Positions 1-5,082 of a stretch of 5,158 nucleotides of DNA are shown here, piece after piece (within the stretch, counting starts at the first letter, position 1; every line of letters begins with the position of its first letter). The stretch covers positions 1-5,158 of the forward strand of contig CAZUPR010000062.1 of the NCBI GenBank assembly GCA_964622305.1. The letters run 5' to 3'. Below the pieces are notes generated by a model. That model saw only the letters and a program-made list of their open reading frames with translations, did no database searches and was not told where the DNA came from. Both the position numbers and the translations under genes were made by a program. This DNA is from SKKY01 sp964622305. Its GTDB lineage: Bacteria; Bacillota; Peptococcia; Peptococcales; SKKY01.

Positions 1-17
1 GAATTTAAAAGGCCTGT

Positions 18-182
18 ATTTTTAGGTGCCCCTAGGGGAGAATAGGAAACTCCGGTGCAAATCCGGGACGATCCCGTCGCTGTAAGGTGGAGTTCTAACT
101 AGATTATACCACTGTCAGGTAAAAATAAATCCTGATGGGAAGGTTAGTTAGAGCAGTGAAGCTAAGTCAGAAGACCTGCCTT
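18..182 (+). promoter_or_regulatory. Cobalamin (AdoCbl-type) riboswitch aptamer
   Basis: The conserved cobalamin aptamer blocks occur in order. They are AGGTGCC (24-30), a CCCC/GGGG P2-like arm (29-38), GAATAGGAAAC (40-50), CCGGTGCAAATCCGG (52-66), CGCTGTAA (78-85), CCACTG (109-114), GGGAAGG (137-143) and the B12 box AAGTCAGAAGACCTGCC (164-180). Supporting helices include TCTAACT (94-100) with AGTTAGA (146-152), TCAGG (115-119) with CCTGA (131-135), and CACTG (110-114) with CAGTG (154-158). The family binds cobalamin and lowers expression of B12 synthesis or uptake genes. Here it precedes an intrinsic terminator and cobT, so control by transcription attenuation is inferred. The promoter must lie just outside the window or in the first few bases. 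The full peripheral arm suggests the adenosylcobalamin class, but ligand selectivity cannot be read with certainty. Confidence 0.95.
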
Positions 183-212
183 GAAATTACAAGAATCACC
201 GGACTATGGTAA

Positions 213-247
213 GGTTCGTGAGTTTGCTCACGGGCCTTTTTATTTTC
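213..247 (+). terminator. Riboswitch expression-platform intrinsic terminator
   Basis: A 10-bp stem pairs GGTTCGTGAG (213-222) with CTCACGGGCC (227-236), including two G-U pairs. The loop is TTTG, and a T-rich tail follows at 237-247. It lies about 30 nt after the B12 box and about 30 nt before the cobT start, the usual place for a cobalamin-responsive terminator. A possible antiterminator pairs GCCTT (178-182), at the 3' end of the aptamer, with AAGGT (211-215), which overlaps the left arm of the terminator. That alternative pairing is short and is an inference. Confidence 0.88.
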
Positions 248-276
248 TAAAAAATAGAATGAAAGTGGTGGCTATG

Positions 277-1374
277 ATGGAAGAAAAATTACAGGAAATT
301 ATTAAAGAAATTGGTGATTTCACCTATGACCTTGAAGCTGGGCGCAAGGCGGATCTTTATCAGCATGATTTAATCAAACCAAGGGGCAGTATGGGCAGGC
401 TGGAAGATGTTTCTATTAGACTTGCGGAAATTACTGGCCAATACAAGTATCGGATTGACCAGAAGGAAGTTATTGTTTTTTGTGCTGACCATGGCTTTTC
501 CAAGTATGGGGTTTCAGCCTTTGCTCCAGATGTAACTAAACAAATGACCATGGCCTATTTGCGTGGAGATGCGGCGGCCAATGTTGTGGCTAAAGCCAAT
601 GGAGCTCAGGTGACAGTTGTTGACATTGGAATAGATGGTGAAATCAAAAATCCTCTTTTGATAAATAAAAAAATAAGAATGGGAACAGACGACTTTACCC
701 AAGGTCCGGCTATGACCTTGGATGAAGCAAGAGAGGCAATATATGCTGGCTTTGAAGTGACAGAAGGGGTTATAATAAAGGGAGCTCATATTATTGCTCC
801 CGGCGAGATGGGTATTGGCAATACAACTTCATCTTCTGCTCTCTTAGCAGTCTTTGCAGGCCTTACAGCTGAAGAGGCTACAGGCCGAGGCTCTATGATT
901 AATGATGAAACCTGGCAAAGAAAGATGGAAATTGTAAAGAAGGCTCTGGAAATTAATCAGCCTGATAAGAATGATCCCCTTGGAGTATTGGCTAAGCTTG
1001 GTGGTTTTGAAATAGCTGGCGCTGTTGGTTCTTTTATGGCCTGTGCAAAATACAGGGTTCCTGTTGTGGTTGATGGTTTTATCTCAACAGCAGCAGCCAT
1101 GACAGCTAAAATGATAGCCCCAGGGGTAGAAAAAGTAATGTTTTCTTCGCATCAATCAGCTGAAATTCAGCACAAATATATGTTAGAATTATTAGGACTT
1201 AAACCCTTGTTGAATTTAAACATGAGACTGGGTGAAGCTACTGGAGCTTCCATGGCTATGCAACTTATTCAAACAGCATCCAGAATCATAACAGATATGG
1301 GAACTTTTTCAGGCAGCCATGTAAATGCTGCGGAAAAAAATCTGGAAATGGAATTAGATAAAATTACCCGATAG
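277..1374 (+). CDS. cobT: Nicotinate-nucleotide--dimethylbenzimidazole phosphoribosyltransferase CobT
   Basis: CobT transfers phosphoribose from nicotinate mononucleotide (NaMN) to a lower-ligand base such as 5,6-dimethylbenzimidazole. It gives alpha-ribazole phosphate and nicotinate, a cytoplasmic step of cobamide nucleotide-loop assembly. The 365-aa protein matches the usual length of about 350 aa. Visible family motifs are KPRGSMGRLE (residues 34-43), CADHGF near residue 70, GEMGIGNTT (176-184, with E177 matching Glu174 of Salmonella CobT), VDGFISTAAA, SSHQSAE, and RLGEATGA, where E320 matches the catalytic Glu317. The frame stays open upstream to a TTG at 181, but that stretch encodes the riboswitch terminator, so a start there is rejected. 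ATG 277 is chosen because a weak GGTGG lies 6 nt upstream; ATG 274 or 259 remain possible. The gene is first in an apparent three-gene operon. Substrate base preference cannot be read from sequence. Confidence 0.95.
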   Translation: MEEKLQEIIKEIGDFTYDLEAGRKADLYQHDLIKPRGSMGRLEDVSIRLAEITGQYKYRIDQKEVIVFCADHGFSKYGVSAFAPDVTKQMTMAYLRGDAAANVVAKANGAQVTVVDIGIDGEIKNPLLINKKIRMGTDDFTQGPAMTLDEAREAIYAGFEVTEGVIIKGAHIIAPGEMGIGNTTSSSALLAVFAGLTAEEATGRGSMINDETWQRKMEIVKKALEINQPDKNDPLGVLAKLGGFEIAGAVGSFMACAKYRVPVVVDGFISTAAAMTAKMIAPGVEKVMFSSHQSAEIQHKYMLELLGLKPLLNLNMRLGEATGASMAMQLIQTASRIITDMGTFSGSHVNAAEKNLEMELDKITR

Positions 1375-1397
1375 AAAGTTTACCCCAGGTAAGGGAT

Positions 1398-1403
1398 AGG
1401 AGG
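1398..1403 (+). promoter_or_regulatory. Strong Shine-Dalgarno for the nicotinate phosphoribosyltransferase gene
   Basis: A perfect AGGAGG sits 4 nt before ATG 1408 and fixes that start. It contrasts with the weak GGTGG before cobT, so the second gene of the operon may be translated better than the first. Confidence 0.85.
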
Positions 1404-1407
1404 AAAA

Positions 1408-2457
1408 ATGGCAGATAATAAAATTTTAAGCAGCCAGGCAATAAAAGACTATAAGATTAGTCCGGACAGGAAGCTTTTTTCTGCAGAACATGAAGAAATT
1501 TTGCAGGGGCTGACAACAGATGTTTATTTCGTGAAATCCTATGAAATTCTCAAGGATTTAGAATTACTTGAATCAGAAGTAACAGTAGAAATTTTTTCTC
1601 GCAGCCAGGGCGTCTTTTGTGGTCTGCCTGAAACTTTAAATCTCTTACAAGGAACTGGTGTAGAAGTTTGGTCTCTTAATGAGGGAGATCTTTTTCAGGC
1701 TAAAGAAGTTATCATGCGCATTAAAGGAAAATATGCGAATTTTGGCATTTATGAAACAGCTATTCTGGGAGTTTTGGCAAGTTCTTGCGGCTGGGCTACA
1801 GCAGCCAGACAAGTAAAAATAGCGGCGGGAGATAAGCCAGCTATTATTTTTGGAGCCAGACACGTTCACCCGGCAGTTGCGCCCGTTATGGAAAGGTCTG
1901 CTATAGTTGGAGGCATGGATGGGTCAAGCTGTATACTGGGAGCAAAGCTTGCTGGACTTGAACCCAAAGGAACCTTGCCCCACGCAGTTATACTTATTGC
2001 AGGAGATACTTTAAAGGTGGCCCAGTCTTATGATAAAATAATGGCAGCGGATGACAGCCGCTTGGTTTTGGTAGATACTTTTAAAGATGAGGCTGAAGAA
2101 ACTTTAAGAATTGCAGCTGAAATGCAAGAGAGATTGCAGGGAATAAGGCTGGATACTCCCAGTGAAAGAGGCGGAGTAACCCCAGGCCTGGTTCAGGAAA
2201 TTAGAATCAGACTGGATCAAAAAGGCTTTAAGCATGTTAAAATTCTGGTATCTGGCGGCCTGAGTCCAGACAGAATTAGCCTTCTTAAAGATGCTGGTGC
2301 CGATATGTTTGGGGTAGGAAGTTTTGTTTCTGGAGCTTCTGCCATAGATATGACCATGGACATTAAAGAGCTTAATGGCCAGCCCATAGCCAAAAGAGGA
2401 AGAATCCCAGGGACAACCTATACAGAAAGGCTGATAAAACATGAAGTCATCATTTGA
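1408..2457 (+). CDS. Nicotinate phosphoribosyltransferase (QPRTase-like subfamily)
   Basis: Predicted to convert nicotinate and PRPP to nicotinate mononucleotide (NaMN) and pyrophosphate, the Preiss-Handler entry to NAD. The 349-aa length and motif order fit the compact NAPRTase group that resembles quinolinate phosphoribosyltransferase, rather than the longer classical PncB. There is an N-terminal alpha/beta domain with SQGVFCGLPE (about residues 66-75), then a TIM-barrel-like part. The latter has GARHVHPAVAP (149-159), GGMDGSSC (168-175), LVDTFKDE, the phosphate-binding ISGG-like stretch LVSGGL (280-285) and GVGSFVSGA (302-310), ending with RIPGTTYTERL. It lies 33 nt after cobT with no terminator between, so co-transcription under the B12 riboswitch is likely. 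The neighbour makes nicotinate and uses NaMN, so this enzyme probably recycles the by-product into CobT substrate. True quinolinate activity is less likely given the PncB-type motifs. Confidence 0.9.
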   Translation: MADNKILSSQAIKDYKISPDRKLFSAEHEEILQGLTTDVYFVKSYEILKDLELLESEVTVEIFSRSQGVFCGLPETLNLLQGTGVEVWSLNEGDLFQAKEVIMRIKGKYANFGIYETAILGVLASSCGWATAARQVKIAAGDKPAIIFGARHVHPAVAPVMERSAIVGGMDGSSCILGAKLAGLEPKGTLPHAVILIAGDTLKVAQSYDKIMAADDSRLVLVDTFKDEAEETLRIAAEMQERLQGIRLDTPSERGGVTPGLVQEIRIRLDQKGFKHVKILVSGGLSPDRISLLKDAGADMFGVGSFVSGASAIDMTMDIKELNGQPIAKRGRIPGTTYTERLIKHEVII

Positions 2458-2710
2458 TTTTTCGTTTCTTAAGAAAATTGAACCAAGAGTAATAAAAATT
2501 GTGCTGGCGATTTTTGTAGCCATAATTTCTGGTGGAGTTTTGGGTGATATGCTCAGAGGCAATCAGCCCAATTACACATACGCCCTGATTAATGCTTTTT
2601 TTATCAGTGCCTCTATTGGTGCAGTAATTGTAATTACCCAGTCACGTGGCAAGGATTCTGATAAAAAAACTTACCGCGAAGGCAAATCTAAGAAAAGAAG
2701 ATGGAAATAA
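2441..2710 (+). CDS. Small two-helix membrane protein of unknown function, basic C-terminus
   Basis: I do not recognise this 89-aa protein. Two hydrophobic segments are visible, at about residues 18-35 (VIKIVLAIFVAIISGGVL) and 49-66 (ALINAFFISASIGAVIVI). The short linker is GDMLRGNQPNYTY, and the tail from about residue 69 is rich in Lys and Arg, ending KSKKRRWK. The positive-inside rule predicts a hairpin with both ends in the cytoplasm. The start overlaps the last 17 nt of the preceding gene, and AAAGG (2426-2430) lies 10 nt upstream, which suggests translational coupling and the same B12-controlled transcript. A faint resemblance to the first helices of FUSC/aromatic-acid exporter proteins was noticed but is not strong enough to name it. 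Transport or anchoring of the pathway is only a guess from context. Confidence 0.75.
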   Translation: MKSSFDFSFLKKIEPRVIKIVLAIFVAIISGGVLGDMLRGNQPNYTYALINAFFISASIGAVIVITQSRGKDSDKKTYREGKSKKRRWK

Positions 2711-2719
2711 GCTGGACTA

Positions 2720-2748
2720 TTGTTATTATACAGAAAAAATGCTATTAT
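2720..2748 (+). promoter_or_regulatory. Sigma-A-type promoter of the tRNA-Leu gene
   Basis: A TTGTTA -35 element (2720-2725) is separated by exactly 17 bp from a TATTAT -10 element (2743-2748). The predicted start near 2755 lies about 10 nt before the mature tRNA 5' end. Spacing and placement fit a housekeeping promoter serving the tRNA alone. Confidence 0.7.
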
Positions 2749-2764
2749 TTATCTTGTTTTAATT

Positions 2765-2850
2765 GCGGTGGTGCTGGAACTGGCAGACAGGCATGTTTGA
2801 GGGGCATGTGTCTTATGGACGTGCGGGTTCAAGTCCCGCTCACCGCACCA
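2765..2850 (+). tRNA. tRNA-Leu (anticodon GAG), CCA encoded
   Basis: The cloverleaf folds completely. The acceptor GCGGTGG (2765-2771) pairs with TCACCGC (2840-2846), with one G-U pair. There is a D-arm with AACTGGCAGAC. The anticodon stem CATGT/GCATG (2792-2796 and 2804-2808) encloses the loop TTGAGGG, with anticodon GAG at 2799-2801. A long class II variable arm (2809-2822) and the T-arm GCGGG-TTCAAGT-CCCGC (2823-2839) follow. The discriminator is A and CCA is encoded at 2848-2850. The long variable arm and the GAG anticodon identify leucine, reading CUC and CUU. It is a single tRNA with its own promoter and terminator. No terminator separates it from the upstream cobT operon. Confidence 0.97.
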
Positions 2851-2867
2851 AATTTTTAATAAGAGGC

Positions 2868-2902
2868 AAAGGTCAGCTTTTATAGCTGACCTTTTTTGTT
2901 TT
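2868..2902 (+). terminator. Intrinsic terminator after tRNA-Leu
   Basis: AAAGGTCAGCT (2868-2878) pairs with AGCTGACCTTT (2884-2894) around the loop TTTAT, followed by a T-rich tail to 2902. It ends the tRNA transcript and any readthrough from the cobT operon. On the minus strand the same stem has only a three-T tail, so it would be a weak terminator for the convergent regulator gene that stops at 2911. Confidence 0.92.
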
Positions 2903-2910
2903 GGCAGAGC

Positions 2911-3570
2911 CTAAGGCCGAGTTTGCAGGATTTCAATTGTTTTTGTGTTATTTCGTATCAGACCATCTTGCTCCATTTTGTTGAGTTCCCTGGACAGGGA
3001 GGTGCGGGAAACACCAATCCTTTCGGCCCAGGCTTTTTTTGTAAGAGGAAGCATGATTGTCTTTGAACCCTGCTTTTTTTGTTCATATTCTAAAAAGGAG
3101 AAAATACATTCCCGTATTGTTTTGCCTACATAGTGCTTGATGCGGTCACCAAGAATTGTAGTGTGGTCAGCCACAAACTCAAGGTAATTCTTTAAAAAGA
3201 CCGGATTTCCGGAAAACAAATCCAAAAGCCGGTTTTTATCTATCTCTACAATTACGGTTGCTTGTCTTGCAGTGATGGTCATAGGATAATATGGGGTTTT
3301 TGAAAAGAGCAGATTACCACCTAAAATCTCACCGTCGAAAAATTCTGCGATTGTCATCAGACTGCCTCCCTCGTCAATACGTTCAACGGCCACATGTCCC
3401 GACAGAATGATATCAAGGCCCAGGCAGACCTCGCCGGAAAAGTGAATGATACTGTTTTTACCATAAGTTTTGATGCGAAAGCTGTTATCTTTTAAACAAA
3501 GGTTTGTTTTTTCTTTGGGCAGGTGGCTCAAAAGGGGGCTGCCTTCTATTAAGTTAATATATTTTTGCAT
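2911..3570 (-). CDS. Crp/Fnr-family transcriptional regulator (non-FNR recognition helix)
   Basis: A 219-aa DNA-binding regulator with an N-terminal cyclic-nucleotide-binding-like beta barrel (about residues 15-115). The core includes IIHFSGEVCLGLDIILSG and FFDGEILGGNLLF. A long dimerisation helix follows (about 122-150), then a C-terminal winged helix (about 176-215). The recognition helix is SRTSLSREL (188-196); aligned with CRP SRETVGRIL it keeps both arginines but has Thr in place of the DNA-contacting Glu181. This predicts a half-site different from TGTGA or TTGAT. The cAMP-contact Arg-Ser/Thr-Ala signature is absent, so cAMP is an unlikely ligand. Cysteines at 25, 49 and 155 do not form a cluster motif. 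ATG 3570 has AAGGAG (3586-3581) 10 nt upstream. The gene is divergent from the Fe-S membrane protein gene, its most likely target. The signal it senses is unknown. Confidence 0.93.
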   Translation of the reverse strand: MQKYINLIEGSPLLSHLPKEKTNLCLKDNSFRIKTYGKNSIIHFSGEVCLGLDIILSGHVAVERIDEGGSLMTIAEFFDGEILGGNLLFSKTPYYPMTITARQATVIVEIDKNRLLDLFSGNPVFLKNYLEFVADHTTILGDRIKHYVGKTIRECIFSFLEYEQKKQGSKTIMLPLTKKAWAERIGVSRTSLSRELNKMEQDGLIRNNTKTIEILQTRP

Positions 3571-3592
3571 TACAAATCTTCTCCTTAAAACA

Positions 3593-3606
3593 GTGACATT
3601 GGTAAC
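3593..3606. promoter_or_regulatory. Candidate Crp/Fnr-family operator GTGAC-ATTG-GTAAC
   Basis: Both half-sites fit the self-complementary pattern GTNAC, separated by 4 bp. The centre (3599.5) is at about -41.5 from the predicted start at 3641 of the rightward Fe-S gene, the classical class II activator position. It is also about 12 bp inside the predicted leftward transcript of the regulator gene. Activation of the Fe-S gene with repression of its own gene is the inferred logic. Confidence 0.5.
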
Positions 3607-3618
3607 ACCTATTTTCCC

Positions 3619-3647
3619 ATTATATTTGTATAATATGAAAATATCAA
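3619..3647 (-). promoter_or_regulatory. Promoter of the 2911-3570 Crp/Fnr regulator
   Basis: On the minus strand TTGATA (3647-3642) is followed after exactly 17 bp by TATAAT (3624-3619). The predicted start is near 3612, giving a leader of about 42 nt that contains the GTNAC palindrome and the AAGGAG ribosome binding site. Confidence 0.7.
3629..3634 (+). promoter_or_regulatory. -10 element of the Fe-S membrane protein gene
   Basis: A perfect TATAAT lies 34 bp before the gene start, with predicted transcription start near 3641. The position 17 bp upstream (CACCTA, 3606-3611) does not resemble a -35 element, which suggests dependence on an activator. The hexamer sits inside the spacer of the opposite-strand promoter. 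Confidence 0.6.
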
Positions 3648-3667
3648 ATCAAGGAGGAAATATTATA

Positions 3668-4321
3668 ATGAATAATTATATGATGACTATCATTCGGGTG
3701 CTATTTTTAGGCCTCTTTGCCTTCCTTTTGGCACAAGGAAAAATGATGCTCTGGCTTGGCCTGTTTGCCATAAGCCTTTTAGCCGCAGTAATTTTTGGGA
3801 GGATTTACTGTGGATATGTCTGTCCCATGAATACCCTGATGGTGCCCGCATACTGGATTGCCAAAAAACTAAATTCTCAAACTAATAAAACACCCAAATG
3901 GCTTGGCGATGGATATTTTTCCTGGCTTGCTTTAGTGGGCAGTATTGCCCTTATGCTCCTGTCTAAAAAAATATGGCAAATTAATCTGCCAATTTTACTT
4001 ATTTGGCTAGTGCTTGCAATTATCATTACTCTCAGATACAGGCCTGCGGTATTTCACAATCTGATCTGTCCCTTCAGTGGACCCCAAAAGTTATTTGGCC
4101 GCTTTGCAAAGTTTAAAAAAACTGTCGATGAGCAAGCCTGCATCGGATGCAAATTGTGTGAAAAAGTCTGTCCATCAGATTCAATAGTCGTTGTTCCAGA
4201 GCGCAAGAAAGCTGTCATTGAAACTGCACTTTGTCATCAGTGCACGAATTGTGCTCAAGTTTGTCCCAAAGATGCCATCTTCTATGGTTCACAAGCAAAT
4301 AAAAAAAAGTCAGCAGTCTAG
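3668..4321 (+). CDS. NapH/polyferredoxin-like 4Fe-4S membrane protein
   Basis: A 217-aa integral membrane protein predicted to pass electrons across or along the cytoplasmic membrane. Four hydrophobic segments are visible at about residues 8-22, 26-43, 84-99 and 106-122. Between the second and third lies GRIYCGYVCPMN (44-55), the CX3CP motif typical of the NapH/CcoG/NosR group. After the fourth comes HNLICPFSGP (130-139), which has a single Cys. The C-terminal domain holds two [4Fe-4S] ferredoxin motifs, C158-X2-C161-X2-C164-X3-C168P and C189-X2-C192-X2-C195-X3-C199P. The frame is open further upstream, but AAGGAGG (3651-3657) 10 nt before ATG 3668 fixes the start. The protein is short compared with NosR or CcoG and has no visible redox partner next to it. 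Its partner enzyme and substrate are unknown. It is flanked by two Crp/Fnr regulators. Confidence 0.9.
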   Translation: MNNYMMTIIRVLFLGLFAFLLAQGKMMLWLGLFAISLLAAVIFGRIYCGYVCPMNTLMVPAYWIAKKLNSQTNKTPKWLGDGYFSWLALVGSIALMLLSKKIWQINLPILLIWLVLAIIITLRYRPAVFHNLICPFSGPQKLFGRFAKFKKTVDEQACIGCKLCEKVCPSDSIVVVPERKKAVIETALCHQCTNCAQVCPKDAIFYGSQANKKKSAV

Positions 4322-4338
4322 TGTGCTGACTTTTTTTA
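4301..4338. terminator. Bidirectional intrinsic terminator between convergent genes
   Basis: GTCAGCA (4309-4315) pairs with TGCTGAC (4324-4330) around an 8-nt loop. An A-run (4301-4308) lies on the left and a T-run (4331-4337) on the right, so it can terminate both the rightward Fe-S gene and the leftward regulator gene ending at 4353. The TAG stop codon of the Fe-S gene lies in the loop and its last codons form the left arm. Confidence 0.88.
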
Positions 4339-4352
4339 TTATGAGGGCCTTC

Positions 4353-5042
4353 TTAATCTCCCAGACTGATTTCATCCAGTTTGGACCTGTCTTTAATAAA
4401 AATTTTTCGCTGCCCTTCCAGCATGATCAGTTCTTCCTCCTGCAGTGACGCCAGCTTGCGGCTTAAGGTTTCCTGAGTCATTCCTAACTGAGAAGCCATG
4501 TCACCCTTGGACATTGGCAAAATAATTTCAGCTTTGCCTTTTGACAACTCCAGCAAAGCCCCGGCAACCCGCATTGTTACTGAACCCAGGCTAATGTCCT
4601 CAATTCTGTTTTCTGCTTTTTCCAGTCTGCGTGAAAGCTCATCCATAACCTTAAAAGCAATTGAGGGATATTTTGCCATCAATTCTTTAAGTTGCTTCCC
4701 CTCGAGGACGCACATGGTAGTTTCTTCCAGTGCCTGCGCATTATCAGTAAGAGGCAGGGAGGAAAAAAGAGATAATTCTCCCATAAATTCACCTGGTTCA
4801 ATAAGGCGGAGAACTTGTTCTTTGCCATTTACATTTAAACGAAAAATCTTGGCCTGTCCGGTATAAAGGACAAAAAGTGTTCCGCCTTCATCACCTGCTC
4901 TATATATTGATTCACCTTTTTTAAAGATCCGGGAAGAGGCAATATCCACAATTTCTTTTTTTTCTTCATGACTGAGACTGGAGAAAATTGGCACGCTCTC
5001 CAGGCAGACTGAATGGCTCTCATGTTGATGACAACAGTACAT
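4353..5042 (-). CDS. FNR-like Crp/Fnr-family regulator with N-terminal Cys/His cluster
   Basis: A 229-aa regulator, probably an oxygen or redox sensor. The N-terminus MYCCHQHESHSVCLESVPIF has Cys3, Cys4 and Cys13 plus His5, His7 and His10. The effector barrel follows (about residues 15-120), with GELSLFSS and QALEETTMC. The last Cys (C111) aligns exactly with FNR Cys122 in QALETSMVC. A dimerisation helix spans about 126-152. The winged helix ends the protein, with recognition helix TQETLSRKL (189-197) keeping the Glu, Ser and Arg that FNR uses to read TTGAT. The cAMP-binding Arg is absent. An in-frame ATG at 5060 would add six residues, but AAAGGAG (5054-5048) 5 nt before ATG 5042 favours the shorter form. 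The Cys spacing differs from E. coli FNR and somewhat resembles lactobacillal FLP, a thiol-disulfide sensor. Fe-S or thiol chemistry cannot be decided here. Confidence 0.92.
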   Translation of the reverse strand: MYCCHQHESHSVCLESVPIFSSLSHEEKKEIVDIASSRIFKKGESIYRAGDEGGTLFVLYTGQAKIFRLNVNGKEQVLRLIEPGEFMGELSLFSSLPLTDNAQALEETTMCVLEGKQLKELMAKYPSIAFKVMDELSRRLEKAENRIEDISLGSVTMRVAGALLELSKGKAEIILPMSKGDMASQLGMTQETLSRKLASLQEEELIMLEGQRKIFIKDRSKLDEISLGD

Positions 5043-5082
5043 ATATACTCCTTTCGACATTCGTCCTTTGTTAATTCATATA

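Noticed and set aside
181..276. N-terminal extension of CobT from a TTG at 181
   Set aside because: This stretch follows the B12 box directly, contains the riboswitch terminator hairpin, lacks a ribosome binding site and extends beyond the start of known CobT proteins.
1375..1407. Possible terminator between cobT and the NAPRTase gene
   Set aside because: Only a short CCC/GGG pairing is possible and no T-tract follows.
360..2562. Several antisense open frames across cobT, the NAPRTase gene and its downstream neighbour (360-551, 514-789, 1645-1869, 2104-2562, all on the minus strand)
   Set aside because: They lie opposite well-supported genes, have no ribosome binding sites of note and show no recognisable protein features.
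2911..3570. Naming the first regulator HcpR
   Set aside because: The nearby GTNAC motif is suggestive, but no hcp gene is in the window and the match to recalled consensus could not be verified.
3470..3667. N-terminal extension of the Fe-S membrane protein, including an ATG at 3635
   Set aside because: It overlaps the divergent regulator gene and both promoters. The AAGGAGG at 3651-3657 fixes the start at 3668.
4191..4448. Plus-strand open frame spanning the end of the Fe-S gene and the terminator
   Set aside because: It is out of frame with a gene carrying clear ferredoxin motifs and crosses a bidirectional terminator.
4498..5023. Open frames at 4498-4866 (+) and 4835-5023 (-) within the FNR-like regulator gene
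   Set aside because: They are shadow frames of a regulator whose domains are complete. Neither has a recognised family motif.
4353..5042. cAMP-responsive CRP for either regulator
   Set aside because: The Arg-Ser/Thr-Ala cAMP contact signature of the barrel is missing in both proteins.
5043..5060. Six-residue extension (MSKGVY) of the FNR-like regulator
   Set aside because: AAAGGA is only 3 nt from that ATG, while AAAGGAG is 5 nt from ATG 5042. The region encodes the better ribosome binding site. The longer form is not fully excluded.
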